64,000 bases of DNA from Janthinobacterium aquaticum (GCF_009208565.1 NZ_WFLK01000002.1:62001-126000); one strand, 5' to 3'; positions 43,992-52,532 are shown, numbered from the stretch's first letter. Numbers and translations are program-made. The notes: generated from the sequence alone by a model not told the origin.

Positions 43992-44896
43992 AGCAAAAGC
44001 GGGGGTTTTACCATTTCATCGACCAGCGCCTGCGCAAACGCTGCCACCATGCCGCTGGCTTCACGCGGCGAGACCAGGCCGACCACCGAGTCAGCGTGTT
44101 CATCTTCCAAGCTCAGAAAGCACACGCCGGGCGGTGCGGCCAGGCGCATGCTGTCGGGGACGATGGCGATGCCCAGGTTGGCTTCGATCAGGTTCAGCTG
44201 CGATGTCTTGCGCGACAGCGCGCGCGCCGCTTTCGGGAAGAAGCCCTGTGCCAGGCACAGGCTGGCCACCAGGTAGCTCAGGCCGCCACGGTCCTTGTGC
44301 GGTATCGACACGAACGCTTCGTCTCGCAGCGCGGCGATGGTGGTCGTTGGCTGCGCCGCCAGCGGCGAGTGCTGCGAGACGGCCACCACCAGCTTTTCGC
44401 GATACAGTTCGCGCACGACGATATTGGCGTGCTTGCGCAAGGTGGGCAGGCGCACCAGACCCAGGTCGGCGCGGCCTTCCTCGATATCGGTTGCCTGGTT
44501 TTCCGACGAACCTTTTGATACATCGAGCGACACGCCAGGAAACTGCGCCAGCAGGCGCGCCAGCACGGCGCCGATAGCTGGCGTCAGCGTGACGGAACTG
44601 GAATGGAGCAGGCGGATAATGCCCTGCGCGCCCTGGCCCACATGGCGTGTCTGGCGCACCGTTTCCTCGATCTCGTCCAAAATGCGTCTGGCGCGCTCGT
44701 AAAACAGCTGGCCGGCTGGCGTCAGTTCGATATGGCGCGCATCGCGCGTGAGCAGCAGCGCCTGCACTTCGTTTTCCAGCTCCTTGATCTGGCGGCTCAG
44801 CGCCGACTGGGCGATATACAGTTTTTCGGCCGCGCGCGAGTAGCTGCCAGCGTCGACAATCTCGACAAAGTAGCGGAACTGCTTGAGTGAAATCAT
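43976..44896 (-). CDS. LysR-family transcriptional regulator
   Basis: This 306-residue LysR regulator has the N-terminal winged helix (MISLKQFRYFVEIVDAGSYSRAAEKLYIAQSALSRQIKELE-type pattern, residues 1-41) and an effector-binding domain with the SSSVTLTPAIG opening. Wording resembles CatR/BenM- and Nac/Cbl-like activators, but the ligand is unknown. It is divergent from a 34-residue membrane peptide gene, with a LysR-type T-N11-A site between them. Confidence 0.88.
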   Translation of the reverse strand: MISLKQFRYFVEIVDAGSYSRAAEKLYIAQSALSRQIKELENEVQALLLTRDARHIELTPAGQLFYERARRILDEIEETVRQTRHVGQGAQGIIRLLHSSSVTLTPAIGAVLARLLAQFPGVSLDVSKGSSENQATDIEEGRADLGLVRLPTLRKHANIVVRELYREKLVVAVSQHSPLAAQPTTTIAALRDEAFVSIPHKDRGGLSYLVASLCLAQGFFPKAARALSRKTSQLNLIEANLGIAIVPDSMRLAAPPGVCFLSLEDEHADSVVGLVSPREASGMVAAFAQALVDEMVKPPLLLHPSA

Positions 44897-44925
44897 GTGT
44901 ATGCCGTTTTGAGATGCTTGAGCGC

Positions 44926-44940
44926 CTAATTTGATATTAG
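44926..44940. promoter_or_regulatory. LysR-type T-N11-A operator
   Basis: CTAAT-TTGAT-ATTAG is a perfect interrupted palindrome containing a T-N11-A core (44927-44939), the signature of LysR-type operators. It lies 30 bp upstream of the LysR start and about 60 bp upstream of the small divergent gene, where autoregulation and target activation commonly share one site. Confidence 0.55.
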
Positions 44941-44999
44941 ATTTGCCTGCCTGTACACATTACAGTGGTTCCATCGATTATCACTGCAAAGGAAACAGC

Positions 45000-45104
45000 A
45001 TGCTTGAACTGATTGGTGTTGTGGGCGCCGTTGTCAGTGTTGCCGTCAAGGTGATCCTGATCCAGGTGGGTTGCCGCCGCGCCGAGCGCGACGGAGAGGA
45101 TTGA
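45000..45104 (+). CDS. 34-residue single-pass membrane peptide divergent from lysR
   Basis: ATG 45000 has a strong AAGGAA site at 44989-44994 at proper spacing. The 34-residue product is a hydrophobic helix (about 4-24, rich in Val, Gly, Ile) followed by a charged tail CRRAERDGED, giving a clear inner-membrane topology with the charged end cytoplasmic by the positive-inside rule. Codon choice is normal for the genome. It is read away from the LysR gene and precedes the convergent end of the large synthetase. Function is unknown; small membrane peptides of this kind often modulate a transporter or kinase. Confidence 0.6.
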   Translation: MLELIGVVGAVVSVAVKVILIQVGCRRAERDGED

Positions 45105-45116
45105 CTCATTTCTGAC

Positions 45117-48100
45117 TCATTTGCGCAGCGGCGCCGCCGGGCAGCCAGCCCAGTTGCTGCCAGCGGGAATATGCTCGCCCTTCATCACCAGCGTCAACGG
45201 TCCCAGGCGCGCATTGTCGCCCACTTTGGCGCTGTAGAGCACCGAACTGCGCGGGCCCAGATAGACGCGCGCGCCGATTTCCACATGGTCGATCTTCATC
45301 ACGCGGTCTTCGAACAGATGCGTTTGCGGGCAGACCAGGGCGTTCAGCTCACTGTGCTCGCCGATCTGCACGCAGTCAAATTCGGTAATGTCGGTGGTGT
45401 CCATATAGACGCCGCGGCCGATTTTGCAGCCCAGCAGGCGAAACGCCAGCGGCAGCCATGGCGTGCCGCGCAGGTAGCGCATGAAGTTGGGCACGGCGAT
45501 GCCTTCGTACAGATTGGTCACGCCTTCCGAAATCCACACAAACGGCGTCCACATCGGTGCGGCGTGCTTGCGGTAGCGTCCCAGCAGCAGCCATTTGAAC
45601 AGCAGCACCACCACGAAGTTGCCGATGCCGTAAGCCACGCCGGCCACCGCCAGGTCGAACACCACTTCGCTCCAGCGCCCGGCGCCGGCCAGCGGCATCA
45701 CGTCCAGTACCAGCGTATAGCCCACTGCAATGACCACCGCGTGCGGTGCCACGATGCGAAACGCCTCGATCAGGCTGCGGCCCAGGCGCCGTGCCAGCGA
45801 AGGGGCAAACGTCAGGTGTTCGGCGTAGCCGCTGACCTGTTCGCGCGCCGGCAGGTGCATCGGCGGCGAGCCGAGCCAGGTGTCGCCGCTGTGCATCTGC
45901 TCATTGCGCGGCGCATGCGTATGCACGCCGATCAGCACATGCTCGGGCAGCACCGTGCCGTCCGGGATATAGCTGCCGTTGCCGACAAAGCTGCGGTGCG
46001 ATACCACGGTCGGGCGCATGGTCATCCAGCCGCCGTCGATCTGCTCGTCGCCGAGCATCACGGCGTCGGCGATAAAGGTATCGTCGCCCAGCGTCAGCAT
46101 GTCCGGCACCACGCCCAGCGCGGTGGAAATCTCGGCACCCTTGCCGACCTTGGCGCCCAGCAGCCGGTACCAGTAGGGCGCAAACACGGTGGCGTAAATC
46201 CCGTGCAGCACCTGCAGGCTCGATTCCTGAATATGGCTGACCAGCCACTTGGCGCAATAGATATTGCTGTGCACGGGCGAGCTGCCCGGCTTCAAACGTG
46301 GCAGCGCGCCCCAGCGTATCGCCGCCGACAGCAGGGCGGTCAGCACAATCAGCACGGCGCTGGCCGGGAAGGCCAGCAGGAAGTAGCGCGCCAGCTGGGT
46401 GGTCACATCGCGCCCCTGCAGCCACGGCATCATTTCACGCTCGTCGAACCAGTCGATCAGCACAAAGCTGGGGAACACCGGCATAAAAAACAGCACGGCG
46501 ATCAGGATCATGCCAAAGCAGAAGAACAGTGTTTCAGCCGTCAGGCGACGGCGCGACACGGCTGGTCTGGCCGGCTGGCGCGATGGATCGAACTGGCCGA
46601 TATCGCGCGCCGGCGAGCCGGTCCAGATGCGGTTGGCTGGCACTGCGGCGCCATCGGCCAGCGCCGACTGGCCTTCCAGGTGGCCGAAGTCGCCAATACT
46701 GGTGTTACCTTCCAAAATCGCATAAGAGCTGATGCAGGCATCATTGCCCACCGTGATCTGCCCCAGCAGCAGACGGCCGCGCTCGACGCGTGCGTTTTCA
46801 AAATTGACGGCGTTGCCGACGCTGACGTTGTCGCCGATCTGCAGCAGGTCGGGTGAACGCAGCGTCATCGAACCGATCACCACTTCCTTGCCGACTTTGG
46901 CGCCCAACGCGCGCAGCCACCAGCTGTTAAGCGACGAGCCACTGAGCAGATAGGCCGGCGCCGATTCAACCAGCCGGTCGGCCAGCCACCAGCGATAATA
47001 GGTCAGGCCCCACAGCGGATAGCTGCCTGCTTTCAGGCGGCCGGCGATCAGCCATTTGCCGGCAATCGCAATAGCAAATTCGCCCAGGGTAGCGAGCAGG
47101 AACACGCCGATCGAGGCGGCAATCGCGCGCGCCACCGTGTCGCCGGGGTCGCCCGTAAAGAAGTGATAGGTAAAGAAGGGCGCCAGCCACTGCGCCATGC
47201 GCAGCGTGACCAGGCCCGGTACGGCCGCCGCCTGGGCCGCGCCGCAGACCCAGCGTTTGACGCTCGATGGCGGCGTCCAGTCGGCCTCCGGCGCCGCCGC
47301 CTCCTGCGTTTCACCGAGCGCCAGCGCGATCTTGCCGAGCTGGCGGTTCTGGTAGATATCGCGCACCGTCATGTGCGCATAGCGCGGATCGGCGCGCAGG
47401 GTGGACGCCAGGCGCGCGGCCAAAAAGGAGTGGCCGCCAAGATCGCTGAAAAAGTCCGCGTTGCGTAAAATCGGCTGGCCCGGGAACAGCTGCGCCAGCG
47501 CGGCAAAAAGCGCCGTTTCGCCCGGCGTTTCCGGCAGATCCGATTCACCAGCTTCGCCTGCCGGCGGCGCCGACAGCGGCATCGCTTTCAATGCCTTGCG
47601 GTCGATCTTGCCCGAAGTGAGGCGCGGCACCACGGCCAGCAGCTCGAAACGGCCCGGCACCATATACGGCGGCAGGTGCACATTGAGCGCCGCGCGCAGC
47701 GTTTTTGGCGCCAGCGCGTCAGGCGGCGCATCGTCGCTGGCCACGATATAGGCCACCAGCTGGTCGATGCCGTCGTCCTTGCGCAGCAACACCGCCACCG
47801 TGCCCACGCCAGGCTGCTGCGCCAGCACCGCTTCGATTTCGCCCAGTTCAACTCGGAAGCCGCGGATCTTGACCTGATCGTCGGCGCGGCCCAGGCAGAG
47901 CACCTGGCCATCGGCGTCGATGCGCGCCAGGTCGCCGGTGCGGTACAGGCGCGCATCGTCAAGTCCCGTCTGCCATGGATTGGGCAGGAATTTTTCCACT
48001 GTCAGGTCGGGCCGGCCCAGATAGCCCTCGGCCAGGCCCGGGCCGATAATGCACAATTCGCCGGTTTCGCCACGCGCAAGCAGCTGCAAAGCGCCAGGCG

Positions 48101-49178
48101 TCTCCGACACTGCAATCACCAGCAGGCCATAGTTGGGCAGCGGCGTGCCGATGGTCACCACCTCGCCCGGCTGCAGACGCGCCAGGCTGCACGACACCGT
48201 CGCTTCGGTCGGGCCATAGGTATTGAACATGGCGCGGCCCGGGCGCGACCAGCGCTCGACCAGCGACTCGGGGCACATTTCGCCGCCCAGGTTGATCAGG
48301 CGCAGGCTCGGCACGTCCTCGGCAAACAGCGCCAGCAGCGTGGGCACCGCATGCAGCACGGTCACGTGGTTGGCGGCCAGCGCGCGCGGCAGCGCTTCCG
48401 GGTCTCCCGAGATATCCTTGGGGCCCAGCCACAGCGTGGCGCCGACCAGATAGGCGATCCAGATTTCCTCGAACGACATGTCGAAGGCCACCGAAAAACC
48501 CTGATAGACCGTATCGCCCTGCGCCACCTGCAGCACCGCGTTTTCGCTGCGCAGGAAATGGCAAATGCTGCGCTGGCTGATCAGGATGCCCTTGGGCTTG
48601 CCGGTCGAGCCCGAGGTATAGATCACATAGGCCGGGTGTTCCGGCAGTACCGGCCCGCGCACATGCAGCACTTCGCCGTCGCGTTGCGGCGCCAGCAGGC
48701 TTTCAGCCGTCCACACGGTTTGTGCAAAGCCGGCATCGAGCAGCCGTGGCCCGAAGGCTTCGCAGCTGATCACGCCTGCGCCATTGGCGTCATCGAGGCA
48801 GACCTGCAGCCGCTCGACCGGCGTATCTTCATCGACCGGCAGCCAGGCCGCGCCGGCCTTGGCAATGGCGGCCTGCATCAGCAGCAGATGGGCGCCGCGC
48901 GGTAGCCACAGGCCGACGATATCGCCGGGCTTGACGCCAGCCGCGATCAGGCGCGAAGCGGCCAGGCCAGCGCGCGCATCGAGTTCGGCATAGCTGATGC
49001 GGTGGTTGCCGTTGGCCCCTTCGATCAGCGCCGTCTGTTCGGGACAGCGGCGCGCCGTCGCTTCAAGGATATCGGCGAGCACTTCGCCGCGCAGCAGATC
49101 CGGGCGCGGCGCGCCGTACAGGATATCGGCGTGGCGGCCGGGTGTTTTGGGTGGTTCGTTGGCGGTGAAATCGTTCAT
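45117..49178 (-). CDS. Pls/PosA-type single-module NRPS with membrane and hexapeptide-repeat C-terminus
   Basis: This 1353-residue protein has an adenylation domain (about 30-540: YTSGSTGKPKG at 188-198, NTYGPTEATV, YRTGDLARIDADGQV, GRADDQVKIRGFRVELGEIE), a peptidyl-carrier domain (about 555-625, phosphopantetheine Ser in LGGHSF) and a long C-terminal part with about six membrane helices alternating with left-handed beta-helix hexapeptide repeats (for example IGDNVSVGNAVNFEN). This is the layout of Pls/PosA family synthetases such as epsilon-poly-lysine synthase, in which membrane tandem domains join activated amino-acid monomers. No condensation or thioesterase domain is present. The monomer cannot be assigned by eye. 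Confidence 0.88.
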   Translation of the reverse strand: MNDFTANEPPKTPGRHADILYGAPRPDLLRGEVLADILEATARRCPEQTALIEGANGNHRISYAELDARAGLAASRLIAAGVKPGDIVGLWLPRGAHLLLMQAAIAKAGAAWLPVDEDTPVERLQVCLDDANGAGVISCEAFGPRLLDAGFAQTVWTAESLLAPQRDGEVLHVRGPVLPEHPAYVIYTSGSTGKPKGILISQRSICHFLRSENAVLQVAQGDTVYQGFSVAFDMSFEEIWIAYLVGATLWLGPKDISGDPEALPRALAANHVTVLHAVPTLLALFAEDVPSLRLINLGGEMCPESLVERWSRPGRAMFNTYGPTEATVSCSLARLQPGEVVTIGTPLPNYGLLVIAVSETPGALQLLARGETGELCIIGPGLAEGYLGRPDLTVEKFLPNPWQTGLDDARLYRTGDLARIDADGQVLCLGRADDQVKIRGFRVELGEIEAVLAQQPGVGTVAVLLRKDDGIDQLVAYIVASDDAPPDALAPKTLRAALNVHLPPYMVPGRFELLAVVPRLTSGKIDRKALKAMPLSAPPAGEAGESDLPETPGETALFAALAQLFPGQPILRNADFFSDLGGHSFLAARLASTLRADPRYAHMTVRDIYQNRQLGKIALALGETQEAAAPEADWTPPSSVKRWVCGAAQAAAVPGLVTLRMAQWLAPFFTYHFFTGDPGDTVARAIAASIGVFLLATLGEFAIAIAGKWLIAGRLKAGSYPLWGLTYYRWWLADRLVESAPAYLLSGSSLNSWWLRALGAKVGKEVVIGSMTLRSPDLLQIGDNVSVGNAVNFENARVERGRLLLGQITVGNDACISSYAILEGNTSIGDFGHLEGQSALADGAAVPANRIWTGSPARDIGQFDPSRQPARPAVSRRRLTAETLFFCFGMILIAVLFFMPVFPSFVLIDWFDEREMMPWLQGRDVTTQLARYFLLAFPASAVLIVLTALLSAAIRWGALPRLKPGSSPVHSNIYCAKWLVSHIQESSLQVLHGIYATVFAPYWYRLLGAKVGKGAEISTALGVVPDMLTLGDDTFIADAVMLGDEQIDGGWMTMRPTVVSHRSFVGNGSYIPDGTVLPEHVLIGVHTHAPRNEQMHSGDTWLGSPPMHLPAREQVSGYAEHLTFAPSLARRLGRSLIEAFRIVAPHAVVIAVGYTLVLDVMPLAGAGRWSEVVFDLAVAGVAYGIGNFVVVLLFKWLLLGRYRKHAAPMWTPFVWISEGVTNLYEGIAVPNFMRYLRGTPWLPLAFRLLGCKIGRGVYMDTTDITEFDCVQIGEHSELNALVCPQTHLFEDRVMKIDHVEIGARVYLGPRSSVLYSAKVGDNARLGPLTLVMKGEHIPAGSNWAGCPAAPLRK

Positions 49179-49327
49179 GGATAACGCTATGGTCGGCTGC
49201 TGGCAAGAGGAATCAAATGCGCCAGCTACAGTGCTGGCGCAGTCAATACATTACAGCAAGCGCGGCAATCTGGCGTCGTGCGCTCACACCATTTTGCTGG
49301 TGTTCTGCTATTTATTTGCGTCCGGGG

Positions 49328-50035
49328 TCAAACCGCGTGGTTACGGAATGTAAAACGCGGAAACATGGCGCCGATTTGCGCCAGCGTGGCCGCTGCCGGA
49401 TAGCCGATCATGCTGTCGTCAGCCAGGCTGGCGTCATTGCAGCCTTCGGCGCGAAACGCCTGCAGCACATAGTCCTGCACCCCCATGTTCGCCAGCGTGG
49501 CGGCCAGCGCCAGCAGCTGTTCTTCCGAGTGCAGCTGCCGGTGGATGGTGGTGCGGCATTCGTGCGCCACGCCCGAGGCGATAATCGCCCGCGCACAGTC
49601 GCGCGCCGGATTGCCGCTGCCGGCCACGCGGGTAATGCTGCGGTAATCGGCAAAAGCAGCTTTGATATCGAAACCCACCCAGTCAACCAGCGGCAGTACC
49701 TCGTTCAAACGCTGCGGATAAATGCAGGCCGTATGCAGGCCAATCTGAAAGCCCAACTGTTTCACGTCCAGCATGGCGCGCGCCAGTTGTGGGTCCATGC
49801 ACGCTTCGCCGCCACTGAACACCACCGCATCGACCAGGCCCACGCGCCGGCGCAGCAGCGTGAGCACGTCGCGCCAGGGCATTACGCCCTCTGGCGTGCG
49901 CGCCTGCAGATGCGGGTTGTGGCAGTAGCCGCAGCGCCACGGGCAGCCCTGCACGAAGACCACGGCGGCCAGCTTGCCCGGATAGTCGGTGGCGGAAAAG
50001 GGCGTCAGGCCGCCCACTTTCAATTCAGCTGCCAC
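49328..50035 (-). CDS. nrdG: Anaerobic ribonucleotide reductase activating protein NrdG
   Basis: This 235-residue radical SAM protein has the cluster motif CPWRCGYC (C31, C35, C38) and the NrdG-type N-terminus KVGGLTPFSATDYPGK. It generates the glycyl radical in class III ribonucleotide reductase using SAM and a 4Fe-4S cluster. It begins 3 bases after the stop of the separately encoded glycyl-radical domain, so all three nrd genes form one unit. Confidence 0.93.
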   Translation of the reverse strand: MAAELKVGGLTPFSATDYPGKLAAVVFVQGCPWRCGYCHNPHLQARTPEGVMPWRDVLTLLRRRVGLVDAVVFSGGEACMDPQLARAMLDVKQLGFQIGLHTACIYPQRLNEVLPLVDWVGFDIKAAFADYRSITRVAGSGNPARDCARAIIASGVAHECRTTIHRQLHSEEQLLALAATLANMGVQDYVLQAFRAEGCNDASLADDSMIGYPAAATLAQIGAMFPRFTFRNHAV

Positions 50036-50038
50036 AGT

Positions 50039-50254
50039 CTAGCGGTGGCACGCGGGCAGATTGACGCCGGCGCGCGCTTCGCTGAAGTACTGGCGCTCGT
50101 GGAATTCGCCCTGCTTGCCGATATTGAAGGAGGCGACCGGGCGATGGTAGCCCATCACGCGGGTCCAGATTTCGCAGCGCTGACGTTCGCTGTCGAGCAG
50201 GGTGATGGCGGGGGCGAGGGTGAGGGGGAGGGTGAGTTTAGGGCGTGCGTTCAT
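50039..50254 (-). CDS. Separately encoded glycyl-radical domain of class III ribonucleotide reductase
   Basis: This 71-residue protein carries the C-terminal glycyl-radical motif of NrdD: RVMGY with the radical Gly at position 35, followed by RPVASFNIGKQGEFHER, which corresponds to the R-x-x-GY...RPxxxN-x-GK-x-x-E segment at the end of full-length NrdD. Its ATG 50254 overlaps the nrdD stop (ATGA) and has a strong GGAGG site (complement of 50260-50266) inside the end of nrdD, so it is made as an independent protein. A C-terminal CHR follows. The layout parallels GrcA/YfiD, a spare radical domain for pyruvate formate-lyase. Confidence 0.85.
   Translation of the reverse strand: MNARPKLTLPLTLAPAITLLDSERQRCEIWTRVMGYHRPVASFNIGKQGEFHERQYFSEARAGVNLPACHR
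50210..50232 (+). other. G-quadruplex-forming motif at the 5' end of the glycyl-radical ORF
   Basis: Four G-runs lie in 23 bases: GGGGG (50210-50214), GGG (50218-50220), GGGGG (50224-50228) and GGG (50230-50232), with loops of 3, 3 and 1 bases. They are on the strand opposite the nrd mRNA, so the structure would be in template DNA and not in the RNA. A further GGG follows at 50241-50243. Confidence 0.5.
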
Positions 50255-52008
50255 GGTGTTTCCTCCAGAGCAAGTGCAAGGTTGGCCTGCTTGCGGGCCA
50301 GCAGCTCCGCGTCGCAGGTGGGGCAAAATTCATGTTTGCCGGCCAGGTAGCCATGGCGCGGGCAAATCGAAAAGGTTGGCGTGACGGTGATGTAAGGCAG
50401 GGAAAAGCGGCTCAAGGCGCGTTTCACCAGCTCGCGGCAGGCGTTGGCGTCCGACAGCGCTTCGGTCATATACAGGTGCAGCACGGTGCCGCCCGTGTAT
50501 TTGCGCTGCAGCGCGTCCTGCAGTTCCAGCGCCTCGAACGGATCGTCCGTATGGCCGACCGGCAGCTGCGAGGAATTGGTGTAATACGGGTTGTCGGGCG
50601 TGCCGGCCTGCAGGATGGCCGGATAGCGCTTGCGGTCCTCGCGTGCGAAACGATACGTCGTGCCTTCGGCCGGTGTCGCCTCCAGGTTGTACATATGGCC
50701 GGTCTCTTCCTGGAACTGCACCATGCGCGCACGCACATGGTCGAGCAGGCGGATCGCCAGTGCGTGGCCGTCCGGTGTGGTGATGTCCCAGGTGTTACCG
50801 CTGAAATTGCGGATCATCTCGTTGATGCCGTTGACGCCCAGCGTGGAGAAATGGTTGCGCAGCGTGCCCAGGTAACGCTTGGTGTACGGGAACAGGCCCT
50901 GCTGCATCAATTCTTCGATGGTGGCGCGCTTGATTTCCAGGCTGGTCTTGCCCAGTTCGAGCAACCGGTCCAGGTCGCGCAGCAGCGCCGGCTCGTCGCC
51001 GCGCCACAGAAAGCCCAGGCGCGCGCAGTTGATCGTCACCACGCCCAGCGAGCCGGTCTGCTCGGCCGACCCGAACAGGCCGTTGCCGCGCTTGAGCAGT
51101 TCGCGCAGGTCCAGCTGCAGGCGGCAGCACATCGATCGGATCATGTTCGGCTTGAGTTCCGAATTGATGAAATTCTGGAAGTAAGGCAGGCCGTAGCGTG
51201 CCGTCATCTCGAACAGGCGCTCGGCGTTCTCGCTGTGCCAGTTGAAGTCTTCGGTGATGTTGTAGGTCGGGATCGGGAAGGTAAATACGCGCCCCTTGGC
51301 GTCGCCGGCCATCATGATTTCGATATAGGCGCGGTTGATCATGTCCATTTCCTGCTGCAGTTCGCCGTAGCAGAAATCCATCTCCACGCCGGCAATCACC
51401 GGCACCTGTTCGCGCAGGTCTTCCGGGCAGACCCAGTCGAAGGTCAGGTTGGTAAACGGCGTTTGCGTGCCCCAGCGCGAAGGGACGTTGAGGTTGTAGA
51501 TCAGCTCCTGCATGTACTGGCGTACCTCAGGATAGCGCAAGCCATCCTTGCGGATAAACGGCGCCATATAGGTGTCGAACGAGCTGAAAGCCTGCGCACC
51601 GGCCCATTCGTTTTGCAGCGTGCCGAGAAAATTGACGATCTGGCCGATGGCCGACGACATATGTTTGGGCGGGCTCGATTCGACCTTGCCCGGCACGCCG
51701 TTCAGGCCTTCATGCAGCAAGGTGCGCAGCGACCAGCCGGCGCAATAACCGGCCAGCATGTCGAGATCGTGGATATGCAGCGCCGCTTCGCGATGCGCGG
51801 CGCCTACGTCAAGCGGATAGACCTGGTCGAGCCAGTAGTTGGCAATCACCTTGCCCGAGACATTCAATATCAGCCCGCCCAGCGAATAGCCCTGGTTGGC
51901 ATTGGCGTTGACGCGCCAGTCGCGCCGCTCCAGGTATTCGTTGATGGACGCGGCCACGTCGACCGAGCTGGCGTTGCGGGGTGGGGATGCTGCTGCATTC
52001 GTCGTCAT
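50251..52008 (-). CDS. nrdD: Class III anaerobic ribonucleoside-triphosphate reductase NrdD lacking its glycyl-radical segment
   Basis: ATG 52008 has a GGAG site; the 585-residue product covers the NrdD catalytic barrel (for example SLRTLLHEGLNG, SSPPKHMSSAIGQ, SNQLPVGHTDD-like NSSQLPVGHTDD) and ends just after the C-terminal zinc site (ITVTPTFSICPRHGY...CPTC). The glycyl-radical loop that normally follows in the same chain is encoded by the next ORF. It reduces NTPs to dNTPs without oxygen, using formate or another reductant. Tandem NrdR boxes and an FNR-like site lie upstream. Confidence 0.93.
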   Translation of the reverse strand: MTTNAAASPPRNASSVDVAASINEYLERRDWRVNANANQGYSLGGLILNVSGKVIANYWLDQVYPLDVGAAHREAALHIHDLDMLAGYCAGWSLRTLLHEGLNGVPGKVESSPPKHMSSAIGQIVNFLGTLQNEWAGAQAFSSFDTYMAPFIRKDGLRYPEVRQYMQELIYNLNVPSRWGTQTPFTNLTFDWVCPEDLREQVPVIAGVEMDFCYGELQQEMDMINRAYIEIMMAGDAKGRVFTFPIPTYNITEDFNWHSENAERLFEMTARYGLPYFQNFINSELKPNMIRSMCCRLQLDLRELLKRGNGLFGSAEQTGSLGVVTINCARLGFLWRGDEPALLRDLDRLLELGKTSLEIKRATIEELMQQGLFPYTKRYLGTLRNHFSTLGVNGINEMIRNFSGNTWDITTPDGHALAIRLLDHVRARMVQFQEETGHMYNLEATPAEGTTYRFAREDRKRYPAILQAGTPDNPYYTNSSQLPVGHTDDPFEALELQDALQRKYTGGTVLHLYMTEALSDANACRELVKRALSRFSLPYITVTPTFSICPRHGYLAGKHEFCPTCDAELLARKQANLALALEETP

Positions 52009-52022
52009 GTAAGCTCCAATAA

Positions 52023-52069
52023 ACACAACATGCGGTGTTTTATTAAAGACTATCGACTAAATGTAGTGG
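52023..52069 (-). promoter_or_regulatory. Tandem NrdR boxes upstream of nrdD
   Basis: Box 1 ACACAACATGCGGTGT (52023-52038) and box 2 CGACTAAATGTAGTGG (52054-52069) each match 11 of 16 positions of the NrdR consensus ACACTATATATAGTGT. They are separated by 15 bp, that is 31 bp centre to centre, the canonical three-turn spacing of NrdR operators. Box 2 lies just downstream of a possible -35 (TTGACG, complement of 52070-52075) and box 1 lies near the start site, so NrdR should repress the nrd operon when dATP is sufficient. Confidence 0.65.
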
Positions 52070-52100
52070 CGTCAAAGCGCGCGTCACGACGATTGCGCGA

Positions 52101-52117
52101 TCCTTGATCCAGGTGAA
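52101..52117 (-). promoter_or_regulatory. FNR/ANR-like site upstream of nrdD
   Basis: On the minus strand this reads TTCACCTGGATCAAGGA. The core TTCAC-N4-ATCAA matches the FNR consensus TTGAT-N4-ATCAA perfectly on the right half and at 3 of 5 on the left half. The same 17-mer with only two differences occurs upstream of ubiU. Relative to the promoter suggested by TTGACG, it is centred about 70 bp upstream of the start, a usual class I activation position. Confidence 0.55.
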
Positions 52118-52130
52118 AAAAGCCCGGTTT

Positions 52131-52532
52131 TCAGCGCTGCTGGCGCAGGATGAACAGCGTGGTGGTAAAAAACGCGCCGCCGCAGGCCAGGATGCTGAAG
52201 ATCGAAACGGGCAGCACATGCAGCCAGGCTTCAGCGGTACTGAAGGTGGACCAACTGGCCACGCGCAGCTCGAACGTGACGTAGTTGGCCAGCAGCCAGT
52301 ACACGGCCAGCAGCGCCGTACAGATGCCTGCCTGGCGCACCAGCGCCATGCCGCGGCGGGCAAAGACGGCCAGCAGGAACACGATCAGCACGCCCGGATA
52401 GAGGCCCAGCACTTCGGGTGAGAGGGCGTTGATGTTGTCGGCGTCATAGCCTTCGACGGGCGAAGCCCATTGCACTTGCAGGGCGGTCAGGAACAGGATC
52501 ATCAGCAGTATCAGCAGCGGTTTGCGGGTCAT
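52131..52532 (-). CDS. Small integral membrane protein between nrdD and ubiU
   Basis: The 133-residue product from ATG 52532 has about four membrane helices (first at residues 5-22) and begins MTRKPLLILLMILFL. I do not recognise the family. It is co-directional with nrdDG, 122 bp upstream of nrdD, and divergent from ubiUVT. The neighbourhood suggests use under low oxygen, but nothing in the sequence gives a function. Confidence 0.65.
   Translation of the reverse strand: MTRKPLLILLMILFLTALQVQWASPVEGYDADNINALSPEVLGLYPGVLIVFLLAVFARRGMALVRQAGICTALLAVYWLLANYVTFELRVASWSTFSTAEAWLHVLPVSIFSILACGGAFFTTTLFILRQQR

Noticed and set aside
45171..46856. 561-residue plus-strand frame within the Pls-type gene
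   Set aside because: His/Arg/Ala-rich shadow with no domain.
50251..50254. Sequencing or true frameshift splitting nrdD
   Set aside because: The second ORF has its own GGAGG ribosome-binding site at correct spacing and an ATGA overlap, so independent translation is the simpler reading; only read data could prove it.
50245..52107. 620-residue plus-strand frame over nrdD
   Set aside because: Shadow frame; would cover the nrd promoter and both NrdR boxes.
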